From NCBI GenBank assembly GCA_039199225.1, contig JBCCSZ010000176.1, forward strand, positions 1 to 16,189: 16,189 bases of DNA, written 5' to 3'. The first letter of the stretch is position 1; each line of letters begins with the position of its first letter. The notes beneath the pieces were generated by a model, which saw only the letters and a list, made by a program, of their open reading frames with translations, searched no databases and was not told the DNA's origin. The position numbers and the translations under genes are program-made. Of the stretch, positions 1 to 6,953 are shown one piece after another. The DNA comes from JBCCSZ01 sp039199225 (GTDB lineage: Bacteria; Bacteroidota; Bacteroidia; Chitinophagales; Saprospiraceae).

Positions 1-127
1 AACAAGTGGAATCGCAGGTGGATCACCATCGCCACCGCCTTTGATGCAGACAAGTTGTCCGCTGTCGAGCGGTTGGCATTTCATCTTGTTTAGTTTACTT
101 GAGTGGTTTTGATTTTTCAAGCCGTCC
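1..127 (-). pseudogene. Inverted partial copy of RiPP precursor gene, left arm
   Basis: Read on the minus strand, this arm encodes the same peptide tail as the right arm, from the FLQDGL-equivalent region to the proline-rich end. It contains an in-frame ATG at 84-82 followed by KCQPLDSGQLVCIKGGG. The stop codon lies beyond the window, so the 3' end is not seen. The 5' leader codons are absent because the sequence turns into the palindrome loop. It could be a broken gene, the source of a 29-aa peptide starting at the internal ATG, or an assembly artefact. Confidence 0.5.
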
Positions 128-263
128 CTTCCTACAGGACGGCTTGAAAAATCAAAACCACTCAAGTAAACTGAACAAGATGAAATGCCAACCGCTCGAC
201 AGCGGACAACTTGTCTGCATCAAAGGCGGTGGCGATGGTGATCCACCTGCTATTCCACTTGTT
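1..263. repeat. Large near-perfect palindrome (inverted precursor-gene copies)
   Basis: Bases 1-127 are the reverse complement of 137-263, with a 9-base spacer at 128-136. I compared the arms base by base and found two mismatches (position 13 against 251, position 91 against 173). Both arms carry the 3' part of a RiPP precursor gene, in opposite directions, so two gene tails meet head to head and both 5' ends are missing. Both mismatches fall at synonymous third codon positions (Ala and Leu). The left arm begins exactly at base 1, so it may extend further left. It may be a true foldback duplication or a chimera at a contig end. Confidence 0.9.
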
Positions 264-269
264 AATTAG
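129..269 (+). pseudogene. 5'-truncated copy of RiPP precursor gene, right arm
   Basis: The frame ending at the TAG at 267-269 encodes FLQDGLKNQNHSSKLNKM followed by a 29-residue tail that starts KCQPLDSGQ and ends DPPAIPLVN. It aligns without gaps to residues 10-55 of the intact precursor at 306-473. The homology stops at the palindrome loop. Upstream the frame runs through the inverted arm to a TGA at 42-44 with no convincing start, so the expected N-terminus (MKKDALLNA in the intact copy) is gone. Translation could begin only at the internal ATG at 180, giving 29 residues. I call it a truncated precursor. If the palindrome is an assembly error, the real gene would be full length. Confidence 0.6.
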
Positions 270-460
270 ACTACCCATTTATTCACTTTCAGAAAAGTAA
301 AAACTATGAAAAAGGATGCTTTGTTGAATGCCTTCCTCCAGGATGGCTTACACAATCAAAATCACGCAAGCGCATTACAGAAAATGAAATGTCAACCGCT
401 CGACAGCGGACAACTTGTCTGCATCAAAGGCGGTGGTGATGGTGATCCACCTGCTATTCC
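180..460 (+). repeat. Tandem 77-bp near-identical block in two precursor copies
   Basis: Bases 180-256 and 384-460 match at 75 of 77 positions. The two differences (TGC/TGT and GGC/GGT) are synonymous. Outside this block the copies diverge clearly, both in the leader codons before it and in the last four codons after it. The block covers the Cys-x10-Cys-IKGGGDGDPPAIP part of the peptide. The sharp edges suggest gene conversion or recent recombination rather than uniform drift. Confidence 0.85.
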
Positions 461-473
461 GGTTATTAATTAA
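306..473 (+). CDS. RiPP precursor peptide, grasp-with-SPASM type, 55 aa
   Basis: This is the probable substrate of the two maturation enzymes downstream. The 55-aa peptide starts MKKDALLNAFLQDG, has a polar leader rich in Gln, Asn and Lys, then M27-KCQPLDSGQLVCIKGGG and ends DGDPPAIPVIN. The KGGG at residues 41-44 resembles the double-glycine end of leaders in Bacteroidota natural-product precursors, which would leave a core of about 11-12 residues with D45, D47 and four prolines or aliphatics. Acidic residues D33, D45 and D47 and nucleophiles S34 and K41 could be joined by an ATP-grasp ligase, but which ones are used is not visible. Cys29 and Cys39 are conserved in all copies. No clear Shine-Dalgarno is seen, as is common in Bacteroidota. 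The assignment rests on position, size and the repeated copy. Confidence 0.75.
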   Translation: MKKDALLNAFLQDGLHNQNHASALQKMKCQPLDSGQLVCIKGGGDGDPPAIPVIN

Positions 474-491
474 TTTGATTTACTAAAAGCT

Positions 492-535
492 ACATAGAAG
501 TCGGAGGATGAAGGAATCTTTTCCGACTTCTATGT
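492..535 (+). terminator. 14-bp-stem hairpin between precursor and gwsG
   Basis: Bases 492-505 (ACATAGAAGTCGGA) pair perfectly with 522-535 across a 16-base loop. It begins 18 bases after the precursor stop codon. There is no T-run after the stem, so a classical intrinsic terminator is doubtful. A stable stem here could protect the precursor mRNA 3' end or partly block read-through, giving more precursor than enzyme. Confidence 0.5.
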
Positions 536-558
536 GCCTAGACAAAATTGTGTTATCC
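534..558 (+). repeat. Dispersed 25-bp repeat, copy A
   Basis: This 25-bp segment starts GTGCCTAGACAAAATTGTG. It matches the reverse complement of 15915-15939 at 23 of 25 positions. It touches the end of the hairpin at 492-535. It looks like a terminal sequence of a mobile element or a small MITE, but no transposase is present and I do not recognise the family. Confidence 0.6.
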
Positions 559-644
559 TTCGTTTTTGCCTCGTCTACAGCTGAGACTTGTTCAAAAGAA
601 GTCATTATCTAATTTGTCTTGTCACTTATTTCATTCATTCTAAA

Positions 645-1652
645 ATGCAGCCAAACAAGCACCTGATTTTCTCCCACGCATTCGATTATTCTACCGACCA
701 GGTAATGGATTGGTTATCAAGCTTTGGACAGAGGGTCGAGCGAGTCAATAGTGACAATACACTCGCACAAGAACAGGATATTTCATTTTCAACATCAACC
801 AATTCGGAGCGCGATGACTCAGTAAAATATGCTTCCATTTGGTTCCGGAAAGTAGCCAAAAGATTGCGGCAAGAATCCATTGAAAAAGAACAACTGGCCG
901 ACCCGATCTTTGAAGCAACCCGCCCATATTTTCATCAAACCATAGATCAAGAATGGCAAAACATCAGTGATCATTACCATCAAAAATTTCACTCAAGCCA
1001 TTTACTGTCCCGCTACCTCCCCTTCCCCCTAAACAAACTATACGTCCTCGAACGAGCCCAAAACCTAGGTCTCGACATTCCAGATACCCTAATCACCCGA
1101 CAACGATCCAGCCTACTGGCATTTTTGCAAAAATACCCCAAAGGCATCATCAACAAATCCATAGCCGACCACCTGACTTTTGCCGATCAATCGCCCAAGC
1201 GAAAAACCTACGCCAATTATACCGAAGAAATTTATGCCTCCATGATAGAGGACTTTCCGACGAAATTTGGACCTTCCCTATTCCAGGAAAAACTCGACAA
1301 AAAGTATGAAATCAGGGTTTTCTACCTGGCTGGCAAATGCTTTTCAATGGCCATTTTTTCACAAGGCAGCACCCAAACACAATTGGACTTTCGGCGCTAC
1401 GATGCTAAGCATCCCAGTCGTCGAACAGCCTACCAACTGGCACAACATATAGAAGAGCAAATCCACTTGTTGATGACCGACTTGAAGCTCAACACCGGTT
1501 CGCTCGACTTTGTCCAAACGACCGACGGCCGTACCGTGTTCCTAGAGGTCAATCCCTCCGGCCAATTTGGAATGACTTCCTATCCTTGCAATTATTACCT
1601 CACAAAAAAAATAGCAGAATACCTAAGCCAACATGAAAGCAAAAAAACCTGA
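645..1652 (+). CDS. gwsG: Grasp-with-SPASM system ATP-grasp peptide maturase
   Basis: This is an ATP-grasp ligase, 335 aa from the ATG at 645. Family members use ATP to form ester or amide links between side chains of a precursor peptide. Visible landmarks are NKLYVLERAQNLGLDIPDT at 130-148 (start of the ATP-grasp fold), QEKLDKKYEIRVFY at 214-227, SLDFV at 286-290 and FLEVNPSGQFGMTSYPCNYY at 299-318, where D288, E301 and N303 are the expected metal/ATP ligands. The FLEVNP-GQFG-CNYYL signature is typical of GwsG. The frame is open up to a TTG at 588, but the 19 extra residues do not look like the family N-terminus, so I take ATG 645. A weak Bacteroidota-type promoter (TTG at 588, CTAATTTG at 609) would fit that start. 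The last 20 bases overlap the next gene, so translation is probably coupled. Confidence 0.88.
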   Translation: MQPNKHLIFSHAFDYSTDQVMDWLSSFGQRVERVNSDNTLAQEQDISFSTSTNSERDDSVKYASIWFRKVAKRLRQESIEKEQLADPIFEATRPYFHQTIDQEWQNISDHYHQKFHSSHLLSRYLPFPLNKLYVLERAQNLGLDIPDTLITRQRSSLLAFLQKYPKGIINKSIADHLTFADQSPKRKTYANYTEEIYASMIEDFPTKFGPSLFQEKLDKKYEIRVFYLAGKCFSMAIFSQGSTQTQLDFRRYDAKHPSRRTAYQLAQHIEEQIHLLMTDLKLNTGSLDFVQTTDGRTVFLEVNPSGQFGMTSYPCNYYLTKKIAEYLSQHESKKT

Positions 1653-1842
1653 GACCAATCCATTCGTTCCCTTGCTCAAAGGAACAAAACAAGCAGCTAT
1701 TCCACTGGGCTTTTATTTGATGCGTCCAATGGGCGAAAACGGCCAATTGGATATTTACCTCTCCGTCAAAAGTCAATTTCATCAAACCCACTACTACGGT
1801 GTGGGGAGTTACTACAAACCCATTGCCAACATAGATTTTTAA
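1633..1842 (+). CDS. Small hypothetical protein within grasp-with-SPASM operon, 69 aa
   Basis: I do not recognise this protein. It is 69 aa, starting MKAKKPETNPFVPLLKG and ending YYKPIANIDF. It has no signal peptide, no membrane helix and no cysteine. The N-terminus is basic, and the middle and end are rich in Tyr, Gln and Ser with alternating hydrophobic residues that suggest beta strands. Its start lies 20 bases inside gwsG and its stop is 10 bases before gwsS, so it sits on the same transcript and is probably translated by coupling. That argues for a real gene over a chance frame. It could be a peptide-binding accessory, a second substrate, or an immunity-like factor; nothing in the sequence decides. 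Confidence 0.6.
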   Translation: MKAKKPETNPFVPLLKGTKQAAIPLGFYLMRPMGENGQLDIYLSVKSQFHQTHYYGVGSYYKPIANIDF

Positions 1843-1852
1843 ATATAAAACC

Positions 1853-2896
1853 ATGCAGCCTCCTAGCTACTTCCGACTCTTCAGCGCTTGTATCCCGGTA
1901 CAAGGTGTACTGCACGCCTTGCTTTTTGACCTGGAAAGAAAAAGTTTTTACAAAATTCCCAACTTGCTGGCAGAGATACTGGACAAAACCCATCAGCAAT
2001 CCATCCCCGAAATAAAGGCGCATTATGAACATCAATACGATGAGGGAATTGATACTTTTCTAAAAGAATTCGAAAGCAAGGAATTAGGATTTTATACAGA
2101 TGAACCCGAGGCGTTTCCAAAACTCGACATGTATTGGGATGATCCGCTGGATATTCAAACAGCAGTTGTTGAAATGGAAAATACCGATGCGTACAATCTG
2201 GAAAATGTACTCCAGCAATTGGATGATCTGGGTTGCGCGGCTTTGCAACTGCGATTGCTATCTCCCATTACAGCACAACAAATAAATACCCTTCTCAAGC
2301 CAAGTCAAGAAAGCCGACTTAGGCAGATTGAACTTCTCGTTGCACAGTTTAAAGGCGATGCCAAAGCAGCCGTAGATTTAATGCATTCCAATCGACGCAT
2401 CAGTCTGTTCGTTCAATTTAATAAAGAACAGAAACAGTTGATCGAAACAAGCGATTTTGTTGGGACCATCGTTCATTCAACCAAAGCGTTGCCAAAGGCA
2501 GCCAGCGACTGCGTCTCTCCCAATAATTTCACCTTCGACGTCAAGCTATTCAGCGAAGCCCACTCCTACAATACGGCACTGAATCGAAAAGTCTGTATCG
2601 ATGCCGAAGGATACATCCGCAATTACCTTTCCCATCCCAAAGCGTACGGCCATATTTCAAACAAGCAACTGACAGAAGTTGTCCAAATGGAAAGCTTTCG
2701 AGAAAAATGGTTGGTTCACAACGATCAAATTGAAATCTGTAAAGACTGCCCCTATCGCTACGTCTGTTTATTCAACAGTGATCTGCAACTCAAAAATCAC
2801 AAGTGGCATAAAACAGAAAGATGTGGCTATGACCCTTACACCGACCAGTGGCAAACTACCGCCTCAACGCCTGCGACGAATCAACCAAATCAATAA
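1853..2896 (+). CDS. gwsS: Grasp-with-SPASM system SPASM-domain peptide maturase
   Basis: This is a 347-aa partner of GwsG. Residues 6-95 (from YFRLFSACIPVQG to FPKLDMYWDDP) look like the usual GwsS N-terminal region, which may include a peptide-recognition (PqqD-like) fold. The C-terminus has NRKVCIDAEGYIRN (244-257) and the SPASM-type cluster CKDCPYRYVC (296-305), with a last Cys at 324 (ERCGYDPY). The CxxxCxxC motif of radical SAM enzymes is absent, as I recall for this family, so it should not be a radical SAM enzyme by itself. Visible candidate iron-sulfur ligands are C248, C296, C299, C305 and C324. That is fewer than in a full two-cluster SPASM domain, because the Cys usually found soon after C305 is missing (LFNSD instead). 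The last 33 bases overlap the oppositely oriented CHAT gene. Confidence 0.85.
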   Translation: MQPPSYFRLFSACIPVQGVLHALLFDLERKSFYKIPNLLAEILDKTHQQSIPEIKAHYEHQYDEGIDTFLKEFESKELGFYTDEPEAFPKLDMYWDDPLDIQTAVVEMENTDAYNLENVLQQLDDLGCAALQLRLLSPITAQQINTLLKPSQESRLRQIELLVAQFKGDAKAAVDLMHSNRRISLFVQFNKEQKQLIETSDFVGTIVHSTKALPKAASDCVSPNNFTFDVKLFSEAHSYNTALNRKVCIDAEGYIRNYLSHPKAYGHISNKQLTEVVQMESFREKWLVHNDQIEICKDCPYRYVCLFNSDLQLKNHKWHKTERCGYDPYTDQWQTTASTPATNQPNQ

Positions 2897-5767
2897 AACA
2901 AACACCCCTCCTCCCAAAAGATACAACCAAGGAAAACCGGTGCTCAAATCGATGGGCCGGGTATCTCCAAAGGCGGTAAATGGCGCCCAATAGTAGGGAT
3001 GCCCCGCCGCAGGGTCTTGGGCCACCTGAATAAAATTGAGCTTGGAAGCTTGTAAGGCTTCATCCTTCCGAGCGCCTTTTTGTAGCTGCTGGTAAAAACC
3101 GTTCATCAGCTCGGCCGTCGCACAGTCGTTGACCGACCAGAGGCTCATCAAGGTACTGGGGCAGCCGGCATGGATGAAGCCGCGCGACAAACTCATGATC
3201 CCTTCTCCTTTGACCAAACGGCCCGTTCCGGTATTACAGGCGCTCAAGACGACCAGCTCCGCATCAATGTCCATTTGATACAAATCCAAACTGTTCAAGG
3301 AGCTGTTGGTAAAGAAGATTGTATTCTGCCCGGCGTCTTGCTCATCCACACAAGCATGGGTGGCAAGGTGAATAATTTTATACCCCAAAACATCTTTGAA
3401 AGCAGCCACATTGGCCTGCGCTCCTATGAGTTGGGTGCCGCCCAGCAGTTGATGTATGTCCTCCGTCTCTTTCCGGGCGCAGCTCAAATCGTACAGCACC
3501 GCTCCACTGCAATTCCGGCTGCGCTCCTCCGCAACTGCCTTCGTAAAAGAAGGAACAAAGCCGATGAAATTTTGATGGTTCTTTCCCTTATTAGAAGCAT
3601 AAGAATTCAACAGAAAGTTGGCCGAATACTGGTAGCTTAAGCTGTAATCGCGTACTAAATACCGAAGGTCGTCACGGCGAAAGTCGGCCGGTCCCTCCCC
3701 TACCTTTTGAGTCAGCAACAGCTCGAATGGCAAAAAGCCCAGCACATCATCAGGAATCAACACCAAGCGTTGGGCCGATGGTACCAAGGCAGCCAGCGGT
3801 GCTTCGAGCAATTGGCGAAACAGCTCGTTGGACAGTTGGCAAAAGCGATCAAAATTCACCTGGAAATCCGCCTCCTCTGGCTCAGCACCGATGTAGCTTC
3901 TCAGCCATTGGAGCTGATCCATTAGGTCAGTTGTCTGTTCGATTCGGAAGACCTGTAACTGCTTTTCATCGATCAGAAAAACAAAAGCCTTTTCCTGACC
4001 AATAAAGTATTCCAACAAGCCTTGCTGGTGGTCTTGGAGTCGCTTTTGCAGATCATCAACAGCAGCCGTCAGGGGTTCATATTTCAGTTGGTGGTAGCGA
4101 GGAAATTCCTTTTCCAGTCGATTGAGTAGGGCTACTTGCTCTTCCTTCAAATCGAAAAACAGGCTTTGCAATTTCTGTCTTTCCACACTGTCTTTCTCAA
4201 CGGCCAGCTTGTTGGCACAGTAGGCCAGTTCGGTATTGAGGTCTTTGTCTTGTTGCAACAAATCGTCGGGCAGGCCGGCATATTCCTTGGCTTGCTCGTC
4301 GTTCATGGATTCCAGTAGGCCGATCGCTTTATTGTTTTCGGCGAAGGCAAATGCTTCTTCGAGATAGTTTTTTGCCCCACTTTGCTCATGTAGACGCAAG
4401 GACACTTCAATGGCCGATTCATAGACCGACACCGCTTTTTTAGCCAGCAGGAATTTGGCTTCCTCCGAAACATAGGACTGCCGTATTTGCTGAATCAATC
4501 GCGTCGCCAATTGGTAGCTCTTGTAAGCCAAAGACAGATAGTCTCTATCGTTTTTCTCCTTTTCCGACAACTTCAGAAAAGCTGCGGCCTTGCCACTGAT
4601 TAGGTCCAAGGCATAAAGCTTTTGAACGCATTGCTCGGCAGTGGGATTGAGGTGAACATCTTCCTCTGTAAAATTTCGGCTGATGCGCTGCAGCCCCTGT
4701 TGGTAGCCTTTCAAAGCTTCGCCATACTGCCCCTGGGCCATAAAAAAAGCCGAGCGACTTTCGACAACCTTGGCGACTTGCGGGAATTGCTGATAGCTGG
4801 ATGCCTCCGAAATGGCCGCAGCTACGGCCCGATCGAATTGATCGAGTGCTTTTTGTGGCTGACCGATGCGTTCATAGCACTTCCCCAAAACCTGAAAGGC
4901 GTAGGCATCATTGAAAACATTGAACTTTTGGCTGATGCGTACCGCTCGCTGGGCATAGTAAAGCGCGCTGTCCAATTGACCTTGCTCCAGATACACCTCC
5001 GCTTGGTGGTAGTAACAATTGAAGTAAATCTGTTGGACGTATTCAGAATTTTCGGGTAGGGTCCGGAGGGTGGAGATGGATTTTTGGTAGCTGGATAACG
5101 CCTTGGCTAGCTGCTCTTTCTTTTGGTAACAATTCCCAGTTCCCAGGTAGGAATTGGCCAGTAGGCTGACGACCGTTCCCTGGTAGCGAGCGTCGATGGA
5201 GAGGAGTTTTTCTTTATCTTCCAAAGAGCGTTGGTAATACAGAATGGCCTCGTCGTAATCTCCATAGTTTTCGTAAAACAGCCCTGTGTTTTGATAGCAC
5301 TGAGCAATAGCGATACCGAGCGTATCTCGCTTTTTCTCCACTTTGATGGGAAGGCTGTTGCGATCGATGGCTTTTTGATGATAGCCTTTTACGTTGAAAA
5401 TGAGGGCAGAAAGGGCGAAGCCAGACAGGTAGGAGGAAGACAGGGTATCTTGGTGTAGATCACAAATTTCGATGGCTCGGGCAGCCGCTTTTTCGGCAGC
5501 TGTGAAGTCTTCCTTGTAAAAGTAACAGGAGGCCAGCCAATTGTTGCAGGAAGCTTCGCTGACCCAATCGCCAGCATCTTTATAATTTGATCTTGCCTTG
5601 AGCAGCAAGCCGATGTTTTCGTCCGGACTCTTTTTGACAAAATCCACCTGGCTTTTAAAGGCAGTGGCTCTTTCAACAAGCGCAGTAGAGTCCTGGGCGC
5701 TCAGCAGCCAGCAGCTTAGGCAAAGGACGAAGGCAATGAAGGCAATCTTTTTCGTTTTTGTATTCAC
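2864..5767 (-). CDS. Exported TPR-CHAT domain protein with C-terminal membrane anchor
   Basis: This is a 967-aa CHAT (caspase HetF-associated with TPRs) protein. It has an N-terminal signal peptide (residues 1-25, KKIAFIAFVLCLSCWLLSAQ) and many TPR-like helices from about 60 to 480, including GDYDEAILYYQRSL and GQYGEALKGYQQGL. A charged helical linker follows (about 480-570), then the CHAT domain to about 935. The expected His-Cys dyad is present: H804 in HLATHA and C844 in VLSACNTG. The ending HPYYWAPFTAFGD is typical. A single membrane helix at about 945-963 is followed by RRRR, so the protease-like domain should face the periplasm with a tail in the inner membrane. The start codon is GTG at 5767-5765; no in-frame ATG lies nearby upstream. 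Its substrate is unknown. A hairpin separates it from the T9SS gene upstream. Confidence 0.85.
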   Translation of the reverse strand: MNTKTKKIAFIAFVLCLSCWLLSAQDSTALVERATAFKSQVDFVKKSPDENIGLLLKARSNYKDAGDWVSEASCNNWLASCYFYKEDFTAAEKAAARAIEICDLHQDTLSSSYLSGFALSALIFNVKGYHQKAIDRNSLPIKVEKKRDTLGIAIAQCYQNTGLFYENYGDYDEAILYYQRSLEDKEKLLSIDARYQGTVVSLLANSYLGTGNCYQKKEQLAKALSSYQKSISTLRTLPENSEYVQQIYFNCYYHQAEVYLEQGQLDSALYYAQRAVRISQKFNVFNDAYAFQVLGKCYERIGQPQKALDQFDRAVAAAISEASSYQQFPQVAKVVESRSAFFMAQGQYGEALKGYQQGLQRISRNFTEEDVHLNPTAEQCVQKLYALDLISGKAAAFLKLSEKEKNDRDYLSLAYKSYQLATRLIQQIRQSYVSEEAKFLLAKKAVSVYESAIEVSLRLHEQSGAKNYLEEAFAFAENNKAIGLLESMNDEQAKEYAGLPDDLLQQDKDLNTELAYCANKLAVEKDSVERQKLQSLFFDLKEEQVALLNRLEKEFPRYHQLKYEPLTAAVDDLQKRLQDHQQGLLEYFIGQEKAFVFLIDEKQLQVFRIEQTTDLMDQLQWLRSYIGAEPEEADFQVNFDRFCQLSNELFRQLLEAPLAALVPSAQRLVLIPDDVLGFLPFELLLTQKVGEGPADFRRDDLRYLVRDYSLSYQYSANFLLNSYASNKGKNHQNFIGFVPSFTKAVAEERSRNCSGAVLYDLSCARKETEDIHQLLGGTQLIGAQANVAAFKDVLGYKIIHLATHACVDEQDAGQNTIFFTNSSLNSLDLYQMDIDAELVVLSACNTGTGRLVKGEGIMSLSRGFIHAGCPSTLMSLWSVNDCATAELMNGFYQQLQKGARKDEALQASKLNFIQVAQDPAAGHPYYWAPFTAFGDTRPIDLSTGFPWLYLLGGGVFVLLIWLIRRRR

Positions 5768-5840
5768 ATTCGGTGGTGGCTCTTTCTCACTAGTAGGATA
5801 AAATGGGTGTGATCGACCTTCGGATGCCCTAAATAGGTAA

Positions 5841-5882
5841 AATCAGGAATAGAGCCTATGGACCTAGACGCTATTCCTGATT
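5841..5882 (-). terminator. Hairpin downstream of T9SS gene
   Basis: A 12-bp perfect stem (AATCAGGAATAG at 5841-5852 with 5871-5882) has an 18-base loop. It starts 30 bases after the stop of the leftward T9SS gene and lies before the CHAT gene. On the minus strand the stem is followed by TTTTACC, a weak T-run. It probably ends or weakens transcription between the two genes. Confidence 0.55.
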
Positions 5883-5911
5883 GAGTTGAATGATCCTTAC
5901 AAATCAATCAC

Positions 5912-6886
5912 TTATTCCCCAAATTTAACGATTTTAGTGGATTGCGAAAGTGTACCGGAAGAAATCTTCAGATAATAAATGCCCTTTGGAAGATCGGCAT
6001 AATTGTAGCTTCGCGCCACCAAGCCAGCGGCTACATCTCGTTCGGTTGCGGCAAACACATTGCGCCCTTGACCATCGAATACTTCCAGCAATACATCGCC
6101 CCGATTGGCCAAGTCGAATTGAACATTCAACTCGTTGCGGAAAGGATTTGGGAAAGCCTTCAATTCCTTGACAGTCAAAGCCTCAGCCACCTCCAAGGCA
6201 CCTTTAGACAGCGGATCAACCGAAAGCTTCACTTCCTCATCGTCCAGCCCATCAACAAGCCCAGATTCTGCCATTTCGCTGGTCGCAGTTACCCGAAGGT
6301 TATGTCCAAGCGGATTGGTCATACAACAAACGTCCTTTGTTTCGGAATACGTAAAATCCCAGCCAAATTGAGACACTTCAATAAAAATACTGGGTGGAAA
6401 TAAAGCAGAGATGTTGTACAGAGGATAAGGTGAATACCCCTCTGACGGATCGTACGTTACCAAGGCATAGTCGAAAGTTACGGGAATGTAGTGATCGATG
6501 GGCATCCCTTCGCAATCTTGCTGCATGTTCAGCTCTATCTGCATGTGATACTCATAAACGATGTGTCCACCGATGTTTACTTCCGTCAACTCAGCTTGTG
6601 TAATGGCAGGTGTATACCCGACGCGCTGGTTGCCAAAATTGTATTGAATGTGCATGGGGCGATAGTTTTGAACCTGATTGTCAGCCATGTAAAGATGCAT
6701 ATTGGCATAGATGAGTCCATCGGTTCCAAGCAACAGGCAGAGGTCATCGCCCGGATGCCCCATAGAGCTGAACCAATTCATACCAGAGGTATAAATGGGC
6801 GGATCGTTGGGGCCTGCGAAAGAAGATTGTACAAGGAGGAAGCTGATGACCAGCATCGTGGCCATCTTTTGGAAAGATTTACACAT
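5912..6886 (-). CDS. Secreted protein with T9SS type A C-terminal sorting domain
   Basis: This is a 324-aa exported protein. A signal peptide (MATMLVISFLLVQSSFAG) ends near residue 25. The middle (about 26-235) is a beta-rich region with no domain I recognise. From about residue 243 a C-terminal sorting domain begins with KAFPNPFRNELNVQFDL, continues with LLEVFDGQGRNV and DLPKGIYYLKI, and ends KIVKFGE. That pattern directs cargo through the type IX secretion system to the cell surface or outside. The gene is divergent from the ECF sigma factor, with a palindromic spacer between them, and sits upstream of the CHAT gene in the same direction. Its function is unknown. Confidence 0.82.
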   Translation of the reverse strand: MCKSFQKMATMLVISFLLVQSSFAGPNDPPIYTSGMNWFSSMGHPGDDLCLLLGTDGLIYANMHLYMADNQVQNYRPMHIQYNFGNQRVGYTPAITQAELTEVNIGGHIVYEYHMQIELNMQQDCEGMPIDHYIPVTFDYALVTYDPSEGYSPYPLYNISALFPPSIFIEVSQFGWDFTYSETKDVCCMTNPLGHNLRVTATSEMAESGLVDGLDDEEVKLSVDPLSKGALEVAEALTVKELKAFPNPFRNELNVQFDLANRGDVLLEVFDGQGRNVFAATERDVAAGLVARSYNYADLPKGIYYLKISSGTLSQSTKIVKFGE

Positions 6887-6953
6887 AATCAGTGTTTTTT
6901 TTAGAAGTAAAATAATAAGTCGCTAGAAACGAGTTTCATAGCCGTACAATTTC

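Noticed and set aside
1..473. CRISPR array
   Set aside because: The repeats are two or three coding copies and an inverted arm of about 130 bp, not short regular repeats with spacers.
588..644. N-terminal extension of gwsG from a TTG start
   Set aside because: The 19 extra residues do not resemble the family N-terminus, and the ATG at 645 gives the expected HLIFSHAFDYSTD-type beginning. TTG at 588 may instead be a -33 promoter element.
1267..1452. Out-of-frame reading frame inside gwsG
   Set aside because: It lies fully within the ATP-grasp gene in another frame and has no family features.
1853..2896. Radical SAM enzyme
   Set aside because: The C-terminal SPASM-like Cys are present but no CxxxCxxC motif exists anywhere in the protein.
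2864..5767. CHAT protein as leader peptidase of the RiPP cluster
   Set aside because: It is on the opposite strand, has its own signal peptide and membrane anchor, and lies beside sigma/TPR genes of the kind often found with CHAT proteins; nothing ties it to the peptide.
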